Assembly: GCA_023397675.1 (NCBI GenBank)
Contig: JAEWTV010000065.1
Coordinates: 186,001 to 250,000, forward strand
Reading direction: 5' to 3'
Origin: Bacillota bacterium
GTDB lineage: Bacteria > Bacillota > Clostridia > Acetivibrionales > JANLFN01
DNA length: 64,000 nucleotides
Shown here: piece by piece, positions 34,330 through 43,522 of the stretch
Position numbering within the stretch: the first letter of the stretch is position 1
How the letters are laid out: each line of letters opens with the position of its first letter
Translations under genes and position numbers: made by a program
Notes under the pieces: generated by a model
Told to the model about the DNA's origin: nothing
The model's input: only the letters and a program-made list of their open reading frames with translations
Databases searched by the model: none

Positions 34330-35487
34330 TCATTTCATCCCAATGAGCCTGCTTGCCCGCTTGGTTTTTGTAACTATCGCACCCTTCGGACAAAGCTCCT
34401 GACAGCAGAAGCAGCGGATGCAGTTCTTATATTTCCATCTGGGTATTGTTTTACCTTTACGTTTCACAAAGGATATTACATTTGACCTTTCAGGGCATAC
34501 CTCATCGCACTTCTTACAGCCTATACACTTTTCCGGATCTACAACCGGATCGGGCGCAGCCAGTGAAGAAATGATATTATTGAGCCTGGGGCTTAGAGTA
34601 TTAACAAGTTTTGCACTGCGTGAAAGTTTGAAATCCCTGCTTTTGAGGCTTTCCAGTTTCTCACCCAGAATCTCAATTTCCTCGGGAAGTACCGTCCCCC
34701 ACTTGGTATCATGTGCAGCTTTTAAAAACGGTACTGCAAGCACGTTGTCATAGCCGATGAGTCTTACTGCAGCAGAATCAACTGCAGTTAGGGATTGTCC
34801 CATTATAATTGTGTTCATTGGTTTGGGTGTTCCGTTTCTTGGTCCATTTCCTTCCATTGCTACTATCCCATCGAGTATTGCAAAGCTTGTTTTAACCACG
34901 GTATTCAGATCCAATAGCATTTTACTGAAGTCTATAGGGTTGGGTATTTTTGTATGCCATTCGGCCTTTTTGGGGCCTGCTATACACCCAAACTGATTCT
35001 TAACCGCTCCGGTATAATACATCATCATATGAGTTTTGATCTTGGGCAGAGTTATAACCACATCAGCCTCATACGGGGCTCTGGCTATGTCCCAGTATTT
35101 ATACATAAGAGGGTTTTGCAGTTCCACATGGACTACATCATTGAAATCTACAAACTTAACTCCATATTTTTGTGCCACTTCCATTAATCCTGACTTCTCA
35201 GCCGCTTTTCTTGTATCGTCTGACCCCGGTGAATCGCCAAAGCTTATATCACTGCTGTACTCTTTTATAATACGTACCACAGCTTCAAAAACCGCATAGT
35301 GCGTAATAACGGGAGAACCCTTTTCTACAACACTTAGGAAATTGGGCTTGAGTAGCACACTGCTGTTCTCCGGTATAAGCTTTCTTAAAAAGGCTTGCCC
35401 GCCTAACAGTTCGAAGCCTTCCCGGAGTTTATTTTCAACTTGATCAGCATCGTATTCATTACATTTCAATAAAGCGATCTTTTCCAT
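34330..35487 (-). CDS. DUF362 protein with 2[4Fe-4S] ferredoxin domain
   Basis: The 385-residue protein has a DUF362 domain (about 1-300) with the family features LLKPNFLS, FGDSPGSDD, LPKIKTHMMMYYTGAVKNQFGC and LDGIVAMEGNGPRNG. The C-terminus has two ferredoxin clusters, CIGCKKCDEVCP and CIRCFCCQELCP. Such proteins are common in anaerobes; the function is unknown but a redox role is likely. It is transcribed alone on the minus strand, convergent with the BlaR-LRR gene. Confidence 0.9.
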   Translation of the reverse strand: MEKIALLKCNEYDADQVENKLREGFELLGGQAFLRKLIPENSSVLLKPNFLSVVEKGSPVITHYAVFEAVVRIIKEYSSDISFGDSPGSDDTRKAAEKSGLMEVAQKYGVKFVDFNDVVHVELQNPLMYKYWDIARAPYEADVVITLPKIKTHMMMYYTGAVKNQFGCIAGPKKAEWHTKIPNPIDFSKMLLDLNTVVKTSFAILDGIVAMEGNGPRNGTPKPMNTIIMGQSLTAVDSAAVRLIGYDNVLAVPFLKAAHDTKWGTVLPEEIEILGEKLESLKSRDFKLSRSAKLVNTLSPRLNNIISSLAAPDPVVDPEKCIGCKKCDEVCPERSNVISFVKRKGKTIPRWKYKNCIRCFCCQELCPKGAIVTKTKRASRLIGMK

Positions 35488-35614
35488 ACAATACCCCTAG
35501 ATTGTGTACTTTTTAATATAATTCTATCATAGTTTATCCTCTATTTCCGACTTCACACAATAATGGCTGATTAAAATTTTATGAGTGCCTAGGCGTTTGT
35601 ATAATTAAAAGATT

Positions 35615-35645
35615 TTGTCAAAAATATGTAGCCTTGTGATATAAT
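35615..35645 (+). promoter_or_regulatory. Possible promoter of the DUF350-ATP-grasp cluster
   Basis: TTGTCA (35615-35620) and TATAAT (35640-35645) lie 31 bases upstream of the first gene. The spacer is 19 bases, longer than optimal, so this is a moderate call. Confidence 0.5.
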
Positions 35646-35676
35646 AGTTCCAATAAAATTATTAGGGAGGGTCAAG

Positions 35677-36069
35677 ATGTCTGGAATTTCTGATGCTGGC
35701 TTATTTTTTTTGGTAACCTCAGCAGTTATGCTTGTTGCCATATTCATTTTTGATTTGGTAACCAAATATAAGGTTTGGGAGGAAATAACCAAAGGTAATC
35801 TTGCTGTAGCCTTTTCACTCGGAGGTATTGTTCTTGGAGTTGCAAATATAATGCGCTTTGCCATTTCTTCCAATGATAAATTATTGGAGACTATAGCCTG
35901 GGGAGGCCTTGGTACACTGGCCCTGTTAATAATTTATTTCGCCTTTGAGCTTTTGACACCCAAACTGAATGTTTCGGAGGAAATTGCAAAAGGCAATAAA
36001 GCGGTTGGTTTCACCTCTTTTATATTCTCTTTGGCTTTCAGCTTTATAATCGGCGCAAGCATATCTTAA
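35677..36069 (+). CDS. DUF350 membrane protein
   Basis: The 130-residue protein has four hydrophobic helices arranged as two similar halves. Each half contains a polar E-I-[TA]-K-G-N segment (WEEITKGNLAVAF and SEEIAKGNKAVGF), the mark of DUF350. Family members are often encoded beside ATP-grasp proteins of the glutathionylspermidine-synthase type, as here. The RBS is AGGGAGGGTC. The function is unknown; it heads the cluster. Confidence 0.87.
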   Translation: MSGISDAGLFFLVTSAVMLVAIFIFDLVTKYKVWEEITKGNLAVAFSLGGIVLGVANIMRFAISSNDKLLETIAWGGLGTLALLIIYFAFELLTPKLNVSEEIAKGNKAVGFTSFIFSLAFSFIIGASIS

Positions 36070-36083
36070 ACGGAGGTTTAATA

Positions 36084-36260
36084 ATGTTTATTAAAGATAT
36101 CTACATATATACTCACTTCGAATCATGGCTTGATGAGACACCTGACGCAACACTTAAGGGCTCTGTAAGTTTAAAGAACAACAATATTATAGAAATTATC
36201 GATGAGCAGGGCTTAACCCAGATTATAAATATGGAGAAGCTTTTTGCAGTCGTATACTAA
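36084..36260 (+). CDS. Small 58-residue protein in the ATP-grasp cluster
   Basis: An ATG at 36084 after CGGAGG opens a 58-codon frame ending in TAA, with 14 bases to the gene before and under 20 to the next. The protein is acidic and beta-strand rich, with no signal peptide, beginning MFIKDIYIYTHFESWLDE. The strong ribosome site and tight packing support a real gene. I do not recognise it. Confidence 0.75.
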   Translation: MFIKDIYIYTHFESWLDETPDATLKGSVSLKNNNIIEIIDEQGLTQIINMEKLFAVVY

Positions 36261-36278
36261 CATAAAAGGTTGAAACAT

Positions 36279-36917
36279 ATGGGCAGAATGCTGCATGAAA
36301 TAGATTTATACAAGGCTTATACAAACTGGAATAAAAACTCGGGTTCATTCAGGTACTTTTTTCGTTCCACCAATTTTGTTTCATTAAAGCATTACACTGA
36401 TTTTGAATTAACGGAAACGACTAATGAGGTGGAAAATCCTCTCACAGGCCTGCTGGATTGTATTGAGGGCTGTGATAAAAAAAGCATGTTGTTTGTGCTG
36501 GACTTACCTGATGCCGAGGCTGTTGAAGGTGCATATTTGTTATATAAGCAAAGAGCAATCCAGCCTATACTCACCTTTAATGGCATATTACACCCAAACG
36601 GCCTTATAGGTACTAAGGAATATATCAGCACCCTGCTCAATTATGCTGACAGCTTCGAAGATTACTCCCCCGAGGGGTACTGCTTTATTCTGGACAGCAA
36701 TCGTTATGGGGACTATAGTCCTGAACAGCTCCGGCATAATTTTAACAACCAGTATGAGATTGGAGAGGAAGACCTTCCTCCTGTAGAAATGCTGAAGGAG
36801 CTAGGTTTTTCATCGCTGATATATATTTATAAAACCGAAATCAAGGAAGATGTTGCTTATTATCTTAAATACCTGAAAGAGAACGGTTTCGCCGTTGACA
36901 CAAAGAAATTTGAATAA
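36279..36917 (+). CDS. Hypothetical protein in the ATP-grasp cluster
   Basis: The start is probably ATG 36279, nine bases after AAAGG; TTG 36270 is also in frame. The 212-residue protein is soluble, rich in Tyr and acidic residues, with no signal peptide. Segments such as KKSMLFVLDLPDAEAVEGA and PILTFNGILHPNGLIGT suggest an alpha/beta fold, but I do not recognise a family. It is encoded tightly with the DUF350 and ATP-grasp genes and is likely cytoplasmic. Confidence 0.78.
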   Translation: MGRMLHEIDLYKAYTNWNKNSGSFRYFFRSTNFVSLKHYTDFELTETTNEVENPLTGLLDCIEGCDKKSMLFVLDLPDAEAVEGAYLLYKQRAIQPILTFNGILHPNGLIGTKEYISTLLNYADSFEDYSPEGYCFILDSNRYGDYSPEQLRHNFNNQYEIGEEDLPPVEMLKELGFSSLIYIYKTEIKEDVAYYLKYLKENGFAVDTKKFE

Positions 36918-36950
36918 GATTTATATAAATGGGTTTTCCGGGGGTCATTA

Positions 36951-37268
36951 ATGGAAAAAAACGATAATGAAAACTTAAAAAATTCAAATGAAGATGAGCA
37001 AGCCCAGGTACGACATGTCCTTAAAAAAAGCCGTGCAGCGGCACTAGGTCTTGCAGTCTTCTTAACCATGAGTACGGCTCTTACAGGCTGTGCCCATAAC
37101 GAGGAGGATGAAGAAGACGATTCCTATTACATTGGTGGAGGGCATGGGGGAAGCTATTTTTTCTATAGCGGAGGGGCCTATAACAAAAGTTCGTGGGGAA
37201 AATCCTATGGAAATGTATCCTCAAGCCATTCTTATTCCTCCGGCAAAGCCGGCAGTGTAGGTAGCTGA
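36951..37268 (+). CDS. Small Ser/Gly-rich lipoprotein or membrane-anchored protein
   Basis: The 105-residue protein has a charged N-terminal 30 residues, then a hydrophobic segment (AAALGLAVFLTMSTALTGC) ending in a lipobox-like LTGC. After an acidic run (NEEDEEDD) it becomes Gly/Ser/Tyr-rich (IGGGHGGSYFFYSGGAY). The layout resembles the short low-complexity proteins found beside glutathionylspermidine-synthase-like genes. It ends one base before the ATP-grasp gene. The ribosome site GGGGGTC is visible. Confidence 0.78.
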   Translation: MEKNDNENLKNSNEDEQAQVRHVLKKSRAAALGLAVFLTMSTALTGCAHNEEDEEDDSYYIGGGHGGSYFFYSGGAYNKSSWGKSYGNVSSSHSYSSGKAGSVGS

Positions 37269-37269
37269 T

Positions 37270-39720
37270 ATGTATTCCATGCAGCGCAGCTTAACTGATA
37301 AATTATTGTTCGATTACTACCTTGTAAGCTCGTCAAGAGAACAAGAAATATTTTCACCATACCCTTACTATCTTGATAAAACCTTACACAGCCAAATGGT
37401 ACAATCGGCACAAGTACTTGATAACCTTGTCCGGAGAATTATAGAACGCTTCATTAAGTCACAGCGGATGTTAGAAATAGATGAATTCAGCTTGTTAAAC
37501 AAGGTACTCGGGTTAAAAAATAACATTCCCCCTTTCTTTTGGGCGCGTTTTGATGCATTTTGCCGTGAAGGTGGAGGAATTTTCTTTAGTGAGTTTAACT
37601 ATGACAAGCCTTGTGCCCAAAGAGAAATACTTATGTCATGTATAAATTCACCCGAAAGCAGCCCAAGCAGCAGTTTTAAGAATACTTTTAAGGAATGTTT
37701 CAAAAAGCATTCAGAAGACATCCATGTACAAGATAAAAAGCCAAGAATTGCAATAATGGTAGACCCAAGCCACTATGAAGAAGTCAATCTAGGTTTTCTT
37801 TACATGACAATGCTTGAGGAGCTTGGATATGAATTTATTCTTGCAGGCGGAAACAATTTCGAAGTTAATAACGGGAAAGTAACCGTATTTGGGGAAGAGA
37901 TAGATATAATTATCAGGCAATACCCTACTGAATTTTTAAACGAAATCCCTAATTTTGATAAAATACTTGAGCTTTATGAACAGGGTAATGTTCTTATAGT
38001 TAATGATCCCAGAGCAATTATAGGTCAGGCAAAAAGCCTTTTTTCACTACTTTGGAAAATGGTTAAAAGTAATGACCCTTTTCTGAGTTCTGAAGAAACT
38101 GAAACGATAAGAAGAACAGTTCCATACACAAGAATTTTTTTCCCGGAACTGATTGAAGAAATTAAAAGCAACAAGGATTCGCTTGTACTTAAGCCAGTTT
38201 TGGGCCGTTACAGTGAACATGTATATATTGGAAGGATGCTGACGGTGCAAGAGTGGGATGAGGCTATTTCATATATACTTGAGAGCAATAAGAAATTTAT
38301 TGTACAGGAATTCTGCCCCATAAGAAAAGAGAATACACTGAAATTTGACGGACTAGGTTTCAGCAATACCGATGCCTTCGGAAATTTTGGTATATATCTT
38401 GCCGACAGCGCTTATTGCGGCACTTGTGTACGCTGGAGCACAGACTACTTATCAAGGGATGATGTAGTATGGATAAGTCCCGTCGGTTTAAGGGAAAAAA
38501 GCTTATATGTAAAGAAATTTGAAAGTCCCGATAGGGATAAAATATGGCTGGATATAAACAATAAAGCAGCGTTTGAACACGGTTTCACAGGTGGATATAC
38601 AGGTATTCAGCAGTCCTTTTCGCTAGATGCGCTTATTCTGGACAATGAGCTTGAGAGTGAACTGAAATATGCTTCAAATAAAATGTCCGAACTGATTTTT
38701 AAAACCACTAAATTTGTAATGAATAATTCAGAACTATTTTGCCCTGTTCTTGGTATAAGCGACAGCTTGATAAACCTTGTAAGACAGCAGCAGACTGATG
38801 AAAATGTTTTTATAGGAAGGTTTGACTGGGTTATTGATACGAAAGGCTGCTTAAAGCTGCTGGAGTTCAATTCGGAAACTCCTGCCGGAATGCTTGAAAG
38901 TCTTGTACTTTGCAAGATGATTAAAGAAGCCTGCGATTGCAATGAATTAAACCCAAACGAGGATATGTCCGCTAGAATATCTGAAGTATTTGGAAAGATT
39001 TTGGACGATTACAAACTTAAAGGCAAGAATATAGGAATTGTTTCAACCACCTATTATGAAGACTGGTATAATACATCTGCCTTATTCGATTGTATAAAGA
39101 ATCTCCCGTATAACTTCGTAATTGGCGAAGTATCAGGACTTGAATCCAGGGATGGGAAACTGTTTCTTTACGGCAATGAACTTGATGCAATATACAGGTA
39201 TTACCCTCTGGACTGGTTAGACAGTGAGGAGCGCTTTAACGGTATAATTGCAGCACTGGGTAAATACACTCCCAGCATCAATCCTCCTTCAACCTTAATA
39301 AGCCAGAGCAAAGCCTTTATGGCACTGATATGGGAGCTTGAAGAAAAGGGTTTTTATACAGAGGAGGAGAAGGCACTTATCCGAAAATATATTCCCAGAA
39401 CTGCCCTATCTCCCGCTAAACTGCACACCAGAGATTTTTGTGCAAAAAAGTTTTTTGGCAGGGAAGGCCAGGATATACAGTTTGGATTGAGTGGCAGATT
39501 TCACATAGAAAACCCGAATGACTATATATTTCAACAAAGGGTTGATATACAAAGCATTGAATTAAGAATAAATACAGCTGTCAAAACAGTTGTTGAACCT
39601 GTTTACCCTGTTATAGGAACATACATTATAGGTGATAAATTCGGCGGTATATATACCAGGGCAGGCGGAAAAATCACAGACAAGTGGGCAATCTATATCC
39701 CTACATATTTTAAGAGTTAG
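37270..39720 (+). CDS. Tandem ATP-grasp protein of the glutathionylspermidine-synthase family
   Basis: The 816-residue protein seems to hold two versions of the same module. The first has KPRIAIMVDPSHYEEVNLGF, IDIIIRQYPTEFLNE, NDPRAIIGQAKSLFSLLWKM and the ATP-grasp segments VLKPVLGRYSEHVYIG and FIVQEFCPI. The second has KGKNIGIVSTTYYEDWYNT, LDAIYRYYPLDWLD and PPSTLISQSKAFMALIWEL, followed by ARKFFGREGQD-like residues. Between them is LLEFNSETPAGM, which matches the conserved E-F-N-x-E-T-P of the family. Family enzymes join a carboxylate to an amine using ATP. The real substrates are unknown, and the lipoprotein encoded just before could be a target. Confidence 0.85.
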   Translation: MYSMQRSLTDKLLFDYYLVSSSREQEIFSPYPYYLDKTLHSQMVQSAQVLDNLVRRIIERFIKSQRMLEIDEFSLLNKVLGLKNNIPPFFWARFDAFCREGGGIFFSEFNYDKPCAQREILMSCINSPESSPSSSFKNTFKECFKKHSEDIHVQDKKPRIAIMVDPSHYEEVNLGFLYMTMLEELGYEFILAGGNNFEVNNGKVTVFGEEIDIIIRQYPTEFLNEIPNFDKILELYEQGNVLIVNDPRAIIGQAKSLFSLLWKMVKSNDPFLSSEETETIRRTVPYTRIFFPELIEEIKSNKDSLVLKPVLGRYSEHVYIGRMLTVQEWDEAISYILESNKKFIVQEFCPIRKENTLKFDGLGFSNTDAFGNFGIYLADSAYCGTCVRWSTDYLSRDDVVWISPVGLREKSLYVKKFESPDRDKIWLDINNKAAFEHGFTGGYTGIQQSFSLDALILDNELESELKYASNKMSELIFKTTKFVMNNSELFCPVLGISDSLINLVRQQQTDENVFIGRFDWVIDTKGCLKLLEFNSETPAGMLESLVLCKMIKEACDCNELNPNEDMSARISEVFGKILDDYKLKGKNIGIVSTTYYEDWYNTSALFDCIKNLPYNFVIGEVSGLESRDGKLFLYGNELDAIYRYYPLDWLDSEERFNGIIAALGKYTPSINPPSTLISQSKAFMALIWELEEKGFYTEEEKALIRKYIPRTALSPAKLHTRDFCAKKFFGREGQDIQFGLSGRFHIENPNDYIFQQRVDIQSIELRINTAVKTVVEPVYPVIGTYIIGDKFGGIYTRAGGKITDKWAIYIPTYFKS

Positions 39721-39736
39721 CTTTGCGAGGTGCGGA

Positions 39737-40414
39737 ATGAGTAAACAGACTGTTAGTACCAATAACAAAAAGAATGCTTCAAAACCCAAGAAGAATAGAA
39801 AACAGAATATCCTTATCTGGGCCTGTATTTCATTTTTTGTTTTAATTATTACGTTTGTAATTATCAATGACAGTATATCAAGAAATTATTATGTAAAAGA
39901 TCTTAGAGTTATTAAGGGAACCATCATAAACAGAGTAATAGACGGTGAAAAAATGTATTTTAAAATACAACCAGACTCATCCGAACCAGTTTTATTTACT
40001 GATGACAGCTCCTGGATTGAGGTTTCTTCGGACTTTTATAATAAGAAAAACCAGCTTGCCGAAGTTGGGCTGCTTGCTGCTTATTACGAACAATACAAAC
40101 CCAAGTTCTGGGGCATTTTCGGCAATTCGGGCCAGAAACTTGAAAGCTCTTTCTGGGGTATTGAGGAAATTTATGATTCAATTGATGCCGCCCAGCAGTC
40201 TAACCCGTATAAAAAGTTCACAGATAATGCCGAGCTCAAAAAGAAAAAGATGACTAAGGATAATCGTATGTTCTTTGTTGTGGCTTCACAAGACAGAACC
40301 TTTAATCTTGAAGTGGATCAAGCCATATATAATAAATGTAATGTAGGTCAAAAGCTTTCATGTGAATTTGAATCACTTGGCGAATCAACAAAATGCCTAC
40401 GGGTAGTACCTTAA
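39737..40414 (+). CDS. Hypothetical one-TM membrane protein
   Basis: The start is ATG 39737 after GCGAGG; the frame is open further upstream but only inside the ATP-grasp gene. The 225-residue protein has a Lys/Asn-rich N-terminal 30 residues, one helix (ILIWACISFFVLIITFVII) and an outside domain of about 170 residues with beta-strand character. It is the last gene of the cluster and lies four bases from a convergent MFS gene. I do not recognise a family. Confidence 0.78.
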   Translation: MSKQTVSTNNKKNASKPKKNRKQNILIWACISFFVLIITFVIINDSISRNYYVKDLRVIKGTIINRVIDGEKMYFKIQPDSSEPVLFTDDSSWIEVSSDFYNKKNQLAEVGLLAAYYEQYKPKFWGIFGNSGQKLESSFWGIEEIYDSIDAAQQSNPYKKFTDNAELKKKKMTKDNRMFFVVASQDRTFNLEVDQAIYNKCNVGQKLSCEFESLGESTKCLRVVP

Positions 40415-40418
40415 CAAT

Positions 40419-41651
40419 TTAATCCTCTTGTATTGCCTCTATTTTAGGCTTTCCTGCCTCTATGAGGCTTCTGGACTTGGTGATAACAAAGCTTAGAACA
40501 AACAGAAAAATGCCGGTTCCTATTAAAAGCCACTCAATTCGGATAACATCGGCAATCGGTCCAAAAACTAACATTGCCAGAGGCATCATCGAGCTTGATA
40601 TCATTGTGAAAACACCAAATATACGTCCCAGGAAATCAGGTTCAACCTTTTCCTGAAGTAACACAGTGGATGGGGTATTGAAAAAAGGTATGGCAATGCC
40701 TGAAATACCCATAATGGCAAGGTACACCCAGAAGCTGGGTACAATTCCGAGAGCAATCGTACTAAGACTAATTATAAAACCAGAAAGTATCATTGTATAA
40801 ACTTTATTTGCAAACCCGCCCCAAAATGTTATAAGTATACCCCCAAGCAGCATTCCTATGGAAAATGCGACCTCTATTGCTGTCAATCTCCACACATCCC
40901 CACCAAAGGTCCTTGTTACTTGAAGAGGGCTTAAAAAAGCGACTGGTGATATCATAAAGAAAAAGAATACACAAAATATAATGAAAGATTTAAGAAAAGA
41001 ATGATTTCGTATGTAAATAATCCCTTGTCGTAAATCTTCAAAGTAACCCGTCTTTTTTGTCTGTTGGGCTCTCAAATGTGCAGGCACCTTCAGTAGGAAC
41101 ATCATTACTGAAACAGCAACAGCTGCTGTTATTACATCAATAAAGAATATTATTTCTACTGAAGCTACAGTAAGAAGCAACCCGCTCAACATAGGTGATA
41201 AAAGCATTATTATAGCTTGAATGCTGCCATTGAGCCCATTTACCTTTGTAAGGTGTTCCTCAGGTACAATCTGCGGAAGGAATGCACCAATAGCAGGTAA
41301 TTGTATCCCTGCCCCAATGGATCTAAAAACAGACATAATAAAAAGTAAGCCTATTGAATCGTATCCCATTAAAAAGAGAATTGCCAATATAAGTGTGGAC
41401 ACTGCCGTAAGTGAATCCGATAACATTATAAGTATTTTCCTGTTATATCTATCTGCCCATACCCCCGCAAACGGTGATAGGAAAAAGGTAGGTAAAAAAC
41501 CGCAAATAATGGATATCGTTATCATAAACCCCGATTTGGTATTAAGCGTAATGTACCAGGTTATTGCATATTGTACAAGAGAAGACCCAAAAAGAGAAAG
41601 GGTCTGGCTTAATAAAAACAGGAATATATTTTTCTTCCATGAAGCATTCAT
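40419..41651 (-). CDS. MFS transporter, macrolide-efflux type
   Basis: The 410-residue protein has twelve hydrophobic helices and the MFS signature GVWADRYNRKILIMLSD between helices two and three. The middle loop (LRAQQTKKTGYFEDLRQGIIYIRNHSFLK) matches the MefA-like branch (MFS_3). It is a single gene. Drug export is likely from the family; the substrate is unknown. The start is ATG 41651 after GGAA. Confidence 0.88.
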   Translation of the reverse strand: MNASWKKNIFLFLLSQTLSLFGSSLVQYAITWYITLNTKSGFMITISIICGFLPTFFLSPFAGVWADRYNRKILIMLSDSLTAVSTLILAILFLMGYDSIGLLFIMSVFRSIGAGIQLPAIGAFLPQIVPEEHLTKVNGLNGSIQAIIMLLSPMLSGLLLTVASVEIIFFIDVITAAVAVSVMMFLLKVPAHLRAQQTKKTGYFEDLRQGIIYIRNHSFLKSFIIFCVFFFFMISPVAFLSPLQVTRTFGGDVWRLTAIEVAFSIGMLLGGILITFWGGFANKVYTMILSGFIISLSTIALGIVPSFWVYLAIMGISGIAIPFFNTPSTVLLQEKVEPDFLGRIFGVFTMISSSMMPLAMLVFGPIADVIRIEWLLIGTGIFLFVLSFVITKSRSLIEAGKPKIEAIQED

Positions 41652-41811
41652 TAATTCGAATTCCTTTCACACATCAAATGATATATTACATTTCAATGAT
41701 TATAAAATGAATATCTTATTATACCAATAAAAGTATTAATAAAGATATACATGAATTTCTTCCTCTATAAACCTTGCTTTTCGTCTAGAACCATCATTGT
41801 ACTATAGTATC

Positions 41812-41840
41812 GAATAAGGATAAAAATTCTCGGTATACTA
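41812..41840 (+). promoter_or_regulatory. Possible sigma-G promoter of the ger operon
   Basis: GAATA (41812-41816), 17 bases, and TATACTA (41834-41840) resemble the forespore sigma-G consensus (G-[AT]-A-T-[AG], 17-18 bases, CATA-N-TA), with one mismatch in the -10 box. The position, 45 bases upstream of gerA, is right for germination genes. Confidence 0.5.
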
Positions 41841-41885
41841 TTTTTTATGAGTATATTTTAGCTGTAGAGGGGATAACGCTCATAT

Positions 41886-43508
41886 ATGAAAAATCTTAAA
41901 AAGAAAAGTAAAGAAAATTGCCAGGCTGATGTTGAGAAAGATTATAAGACTAATGATCAAAAGACGCAGCAAAAAAACATATCTGAAGTCTTAAATAAAA
42001 ATATTGAAGCTATCAAAGAAATCATGGGAAACGCAAGCGATATGCTTGTCAGAGAGTTTGTCATTATTTCTGTAATTCAAGTAAAAGCAGCTATTATAGC
42101 TATGAAGGGCATATCGAAAAACGACCTTATTAATGAGCAAGTCCTTACAAGTTTGATGTCCAACCCGCAACTAAAGGATATAGAAAGTGCTGACAGCCTC
42201 TTTAGCCAAATTGAACAAAATGTAATGCCGAATATCTCAGTTAAAGCAGTAACCAGCATGGAAAATGCCGCAAATGAATTGATTTCGGGGAACTGCGTTT
42301 TGTTATTGGACGGAGTGGAAAAAGTACTTGCAATAGGATGCCAGGGAGGAAAGGAACGTCAGGTTTCACAGCCAATTACTGAAAATGTAGTAAGAGGACC
42401 TCGCGATGGCTTTACAGAAAACATTGACAGTAATATCGCCTTGATAAGGCGGCGTATCAAAAGTCTTGATTTAAGGGTAGATTCTTTTCAGGCTGGAGAA
42501 AAAACAAAAACAGCCATATATGTTGTTTACCTTAACGGGATAGCTAAGGAAGAAGTCATAACCGAGGTAAAAAACCGTCTGAATAGGATTGATATAGATG
42601 GTATATTGGAAAGCGGCTATATTGAAGAATTGATTGAAGATAACCCATACTCTCCTTTTCCGATGATTGAACACAGCGAACGTCCCGACAAGGTTTCAGC
42701 ATCTATTCTGGAAGGCCGCGTTGCTATATTGGTGGATACCACACCATTTGTACTTATGGTTCCAACGGTTTTCATACAATTCATGCAGTCAGCCGACGAC
42801 TATTATGAACGTTATCTTATTGGATCTTTCACAAGGATTTTTAGAATAGCAGCTTATTTTATTTCTGTTATTCTACCGGCACTTTACATCGCTTTGACAA
42901 GCTACCATCAGGAAATGATCCCTACGCCCCTTGCCCTCTCACTTGCAGCCTCCAGAGAAGGTGTTCCTTTTCCAAGCATCGGGGAGGCAATTATTATGGA
43001 AGCAACATTTGAAATTCTCAGGGAAGCAGGCCTTAGGCTGCCTCAACAGACAGGTCAGGCTGTAAGTATAGTCGGAGGTCTTGTTATAGGACAGGCAGCC
43101 GTTCAGGCCGGTATTGTTTCTCAGGCAATGGTTATAATTGTTGCCCTGACAGGTATAAGTTCCTTTGCAGTACCCGCTTTTAATGCAGCAGGGTCAGGAC
43201 GGTTTCTGCGTTTCCCCTTGATGGCGGTAGCGGCTTTTCTCGGCTTGCCTGGAATTCTGGCAGGGCTTAGCCTTATAATGATTCATTTATGCAGCCTGCG
43301 TTCCTTTGGAGTAAACTATCTGGACCCGTTTATATCTGTCGATAAGGATATGCTTAATGACACTATAGTCAGAAAACCCTGGTGGTCTATGCTTTATCGT
43401 CCTAAAATTATAACCGGTAAAAGAATGGCGCGAATGCGTCCCGGAATGAAGCCCAGGCCCAATAAAGGTACAGACAAAAAAAACAACGACCAAAATGACA
43501 GCAAATAG
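41886..43508 (+). CDS. gerA: Spore germination protein, GerA family
   Basis: The 540-residue protein has a cytoplasmic N-terminal domain (about 1-280), then five or so membrane helices with the family segments GRVAILVDTTPFVLMVPTVF, YYERYLIGSFTRIFR, FPSIGEAIIMEATFEILREA and GLVIGQAAVQAGIVS. A basic C-terminal tail ends it. It is the A subunit of a germinant receptor in the inner spore membrane. It starts an A-C-B operon, the order seen in many clostridia. Ligand unknown. Confidence 0.95.
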   Translation: MKNLKKKSKENCQADVEKDYKTNDQKTQQKNISEVLNKNIEAIKEIMGNASDMLVREFVIISVIQVKAAIIAMKGISKNDLINEQVLTSLMSNPQLKDIESADSLFSQIEQNVMPNISVKAVTSMENAANELISGNCVLLLDGVEKVLAIGCQGGKERQVSQPITENVVRGPRDGFTENIDSNIALIRRRIKSLDLRVDSFQAGEKTKTAIYVVYLNGIAKEEVITEVKNRLNRIDIDGILESGYIEELIEDNPYSPFPMIEHSERPDKVSASILEGRVAILVDTTPFVLMVPTVFIQFMQSADDYYERYLIGSFTRIFRIAAYFISVILPALYIALTSYHQEMIPTPLALSLAASREGVPFPSIGEAIIMEATFEILREAGLRLPQQTGQAVSIVGGLVIGQAAVQAGIVSQAMVIIVALTGISSFAVPAFNAAGSGRFLRFPLMAVAAFLGLPGILAGLSLIMIHLCSLRSFGVNYLDPFISVDKDMLNDTIVRKPWWSMLYRPKIITGKRMARMRPGMKPRPNKGTDKKNNDQNDSK

Positions 43509-43522
43509 GAAGGAGCTTTTTA

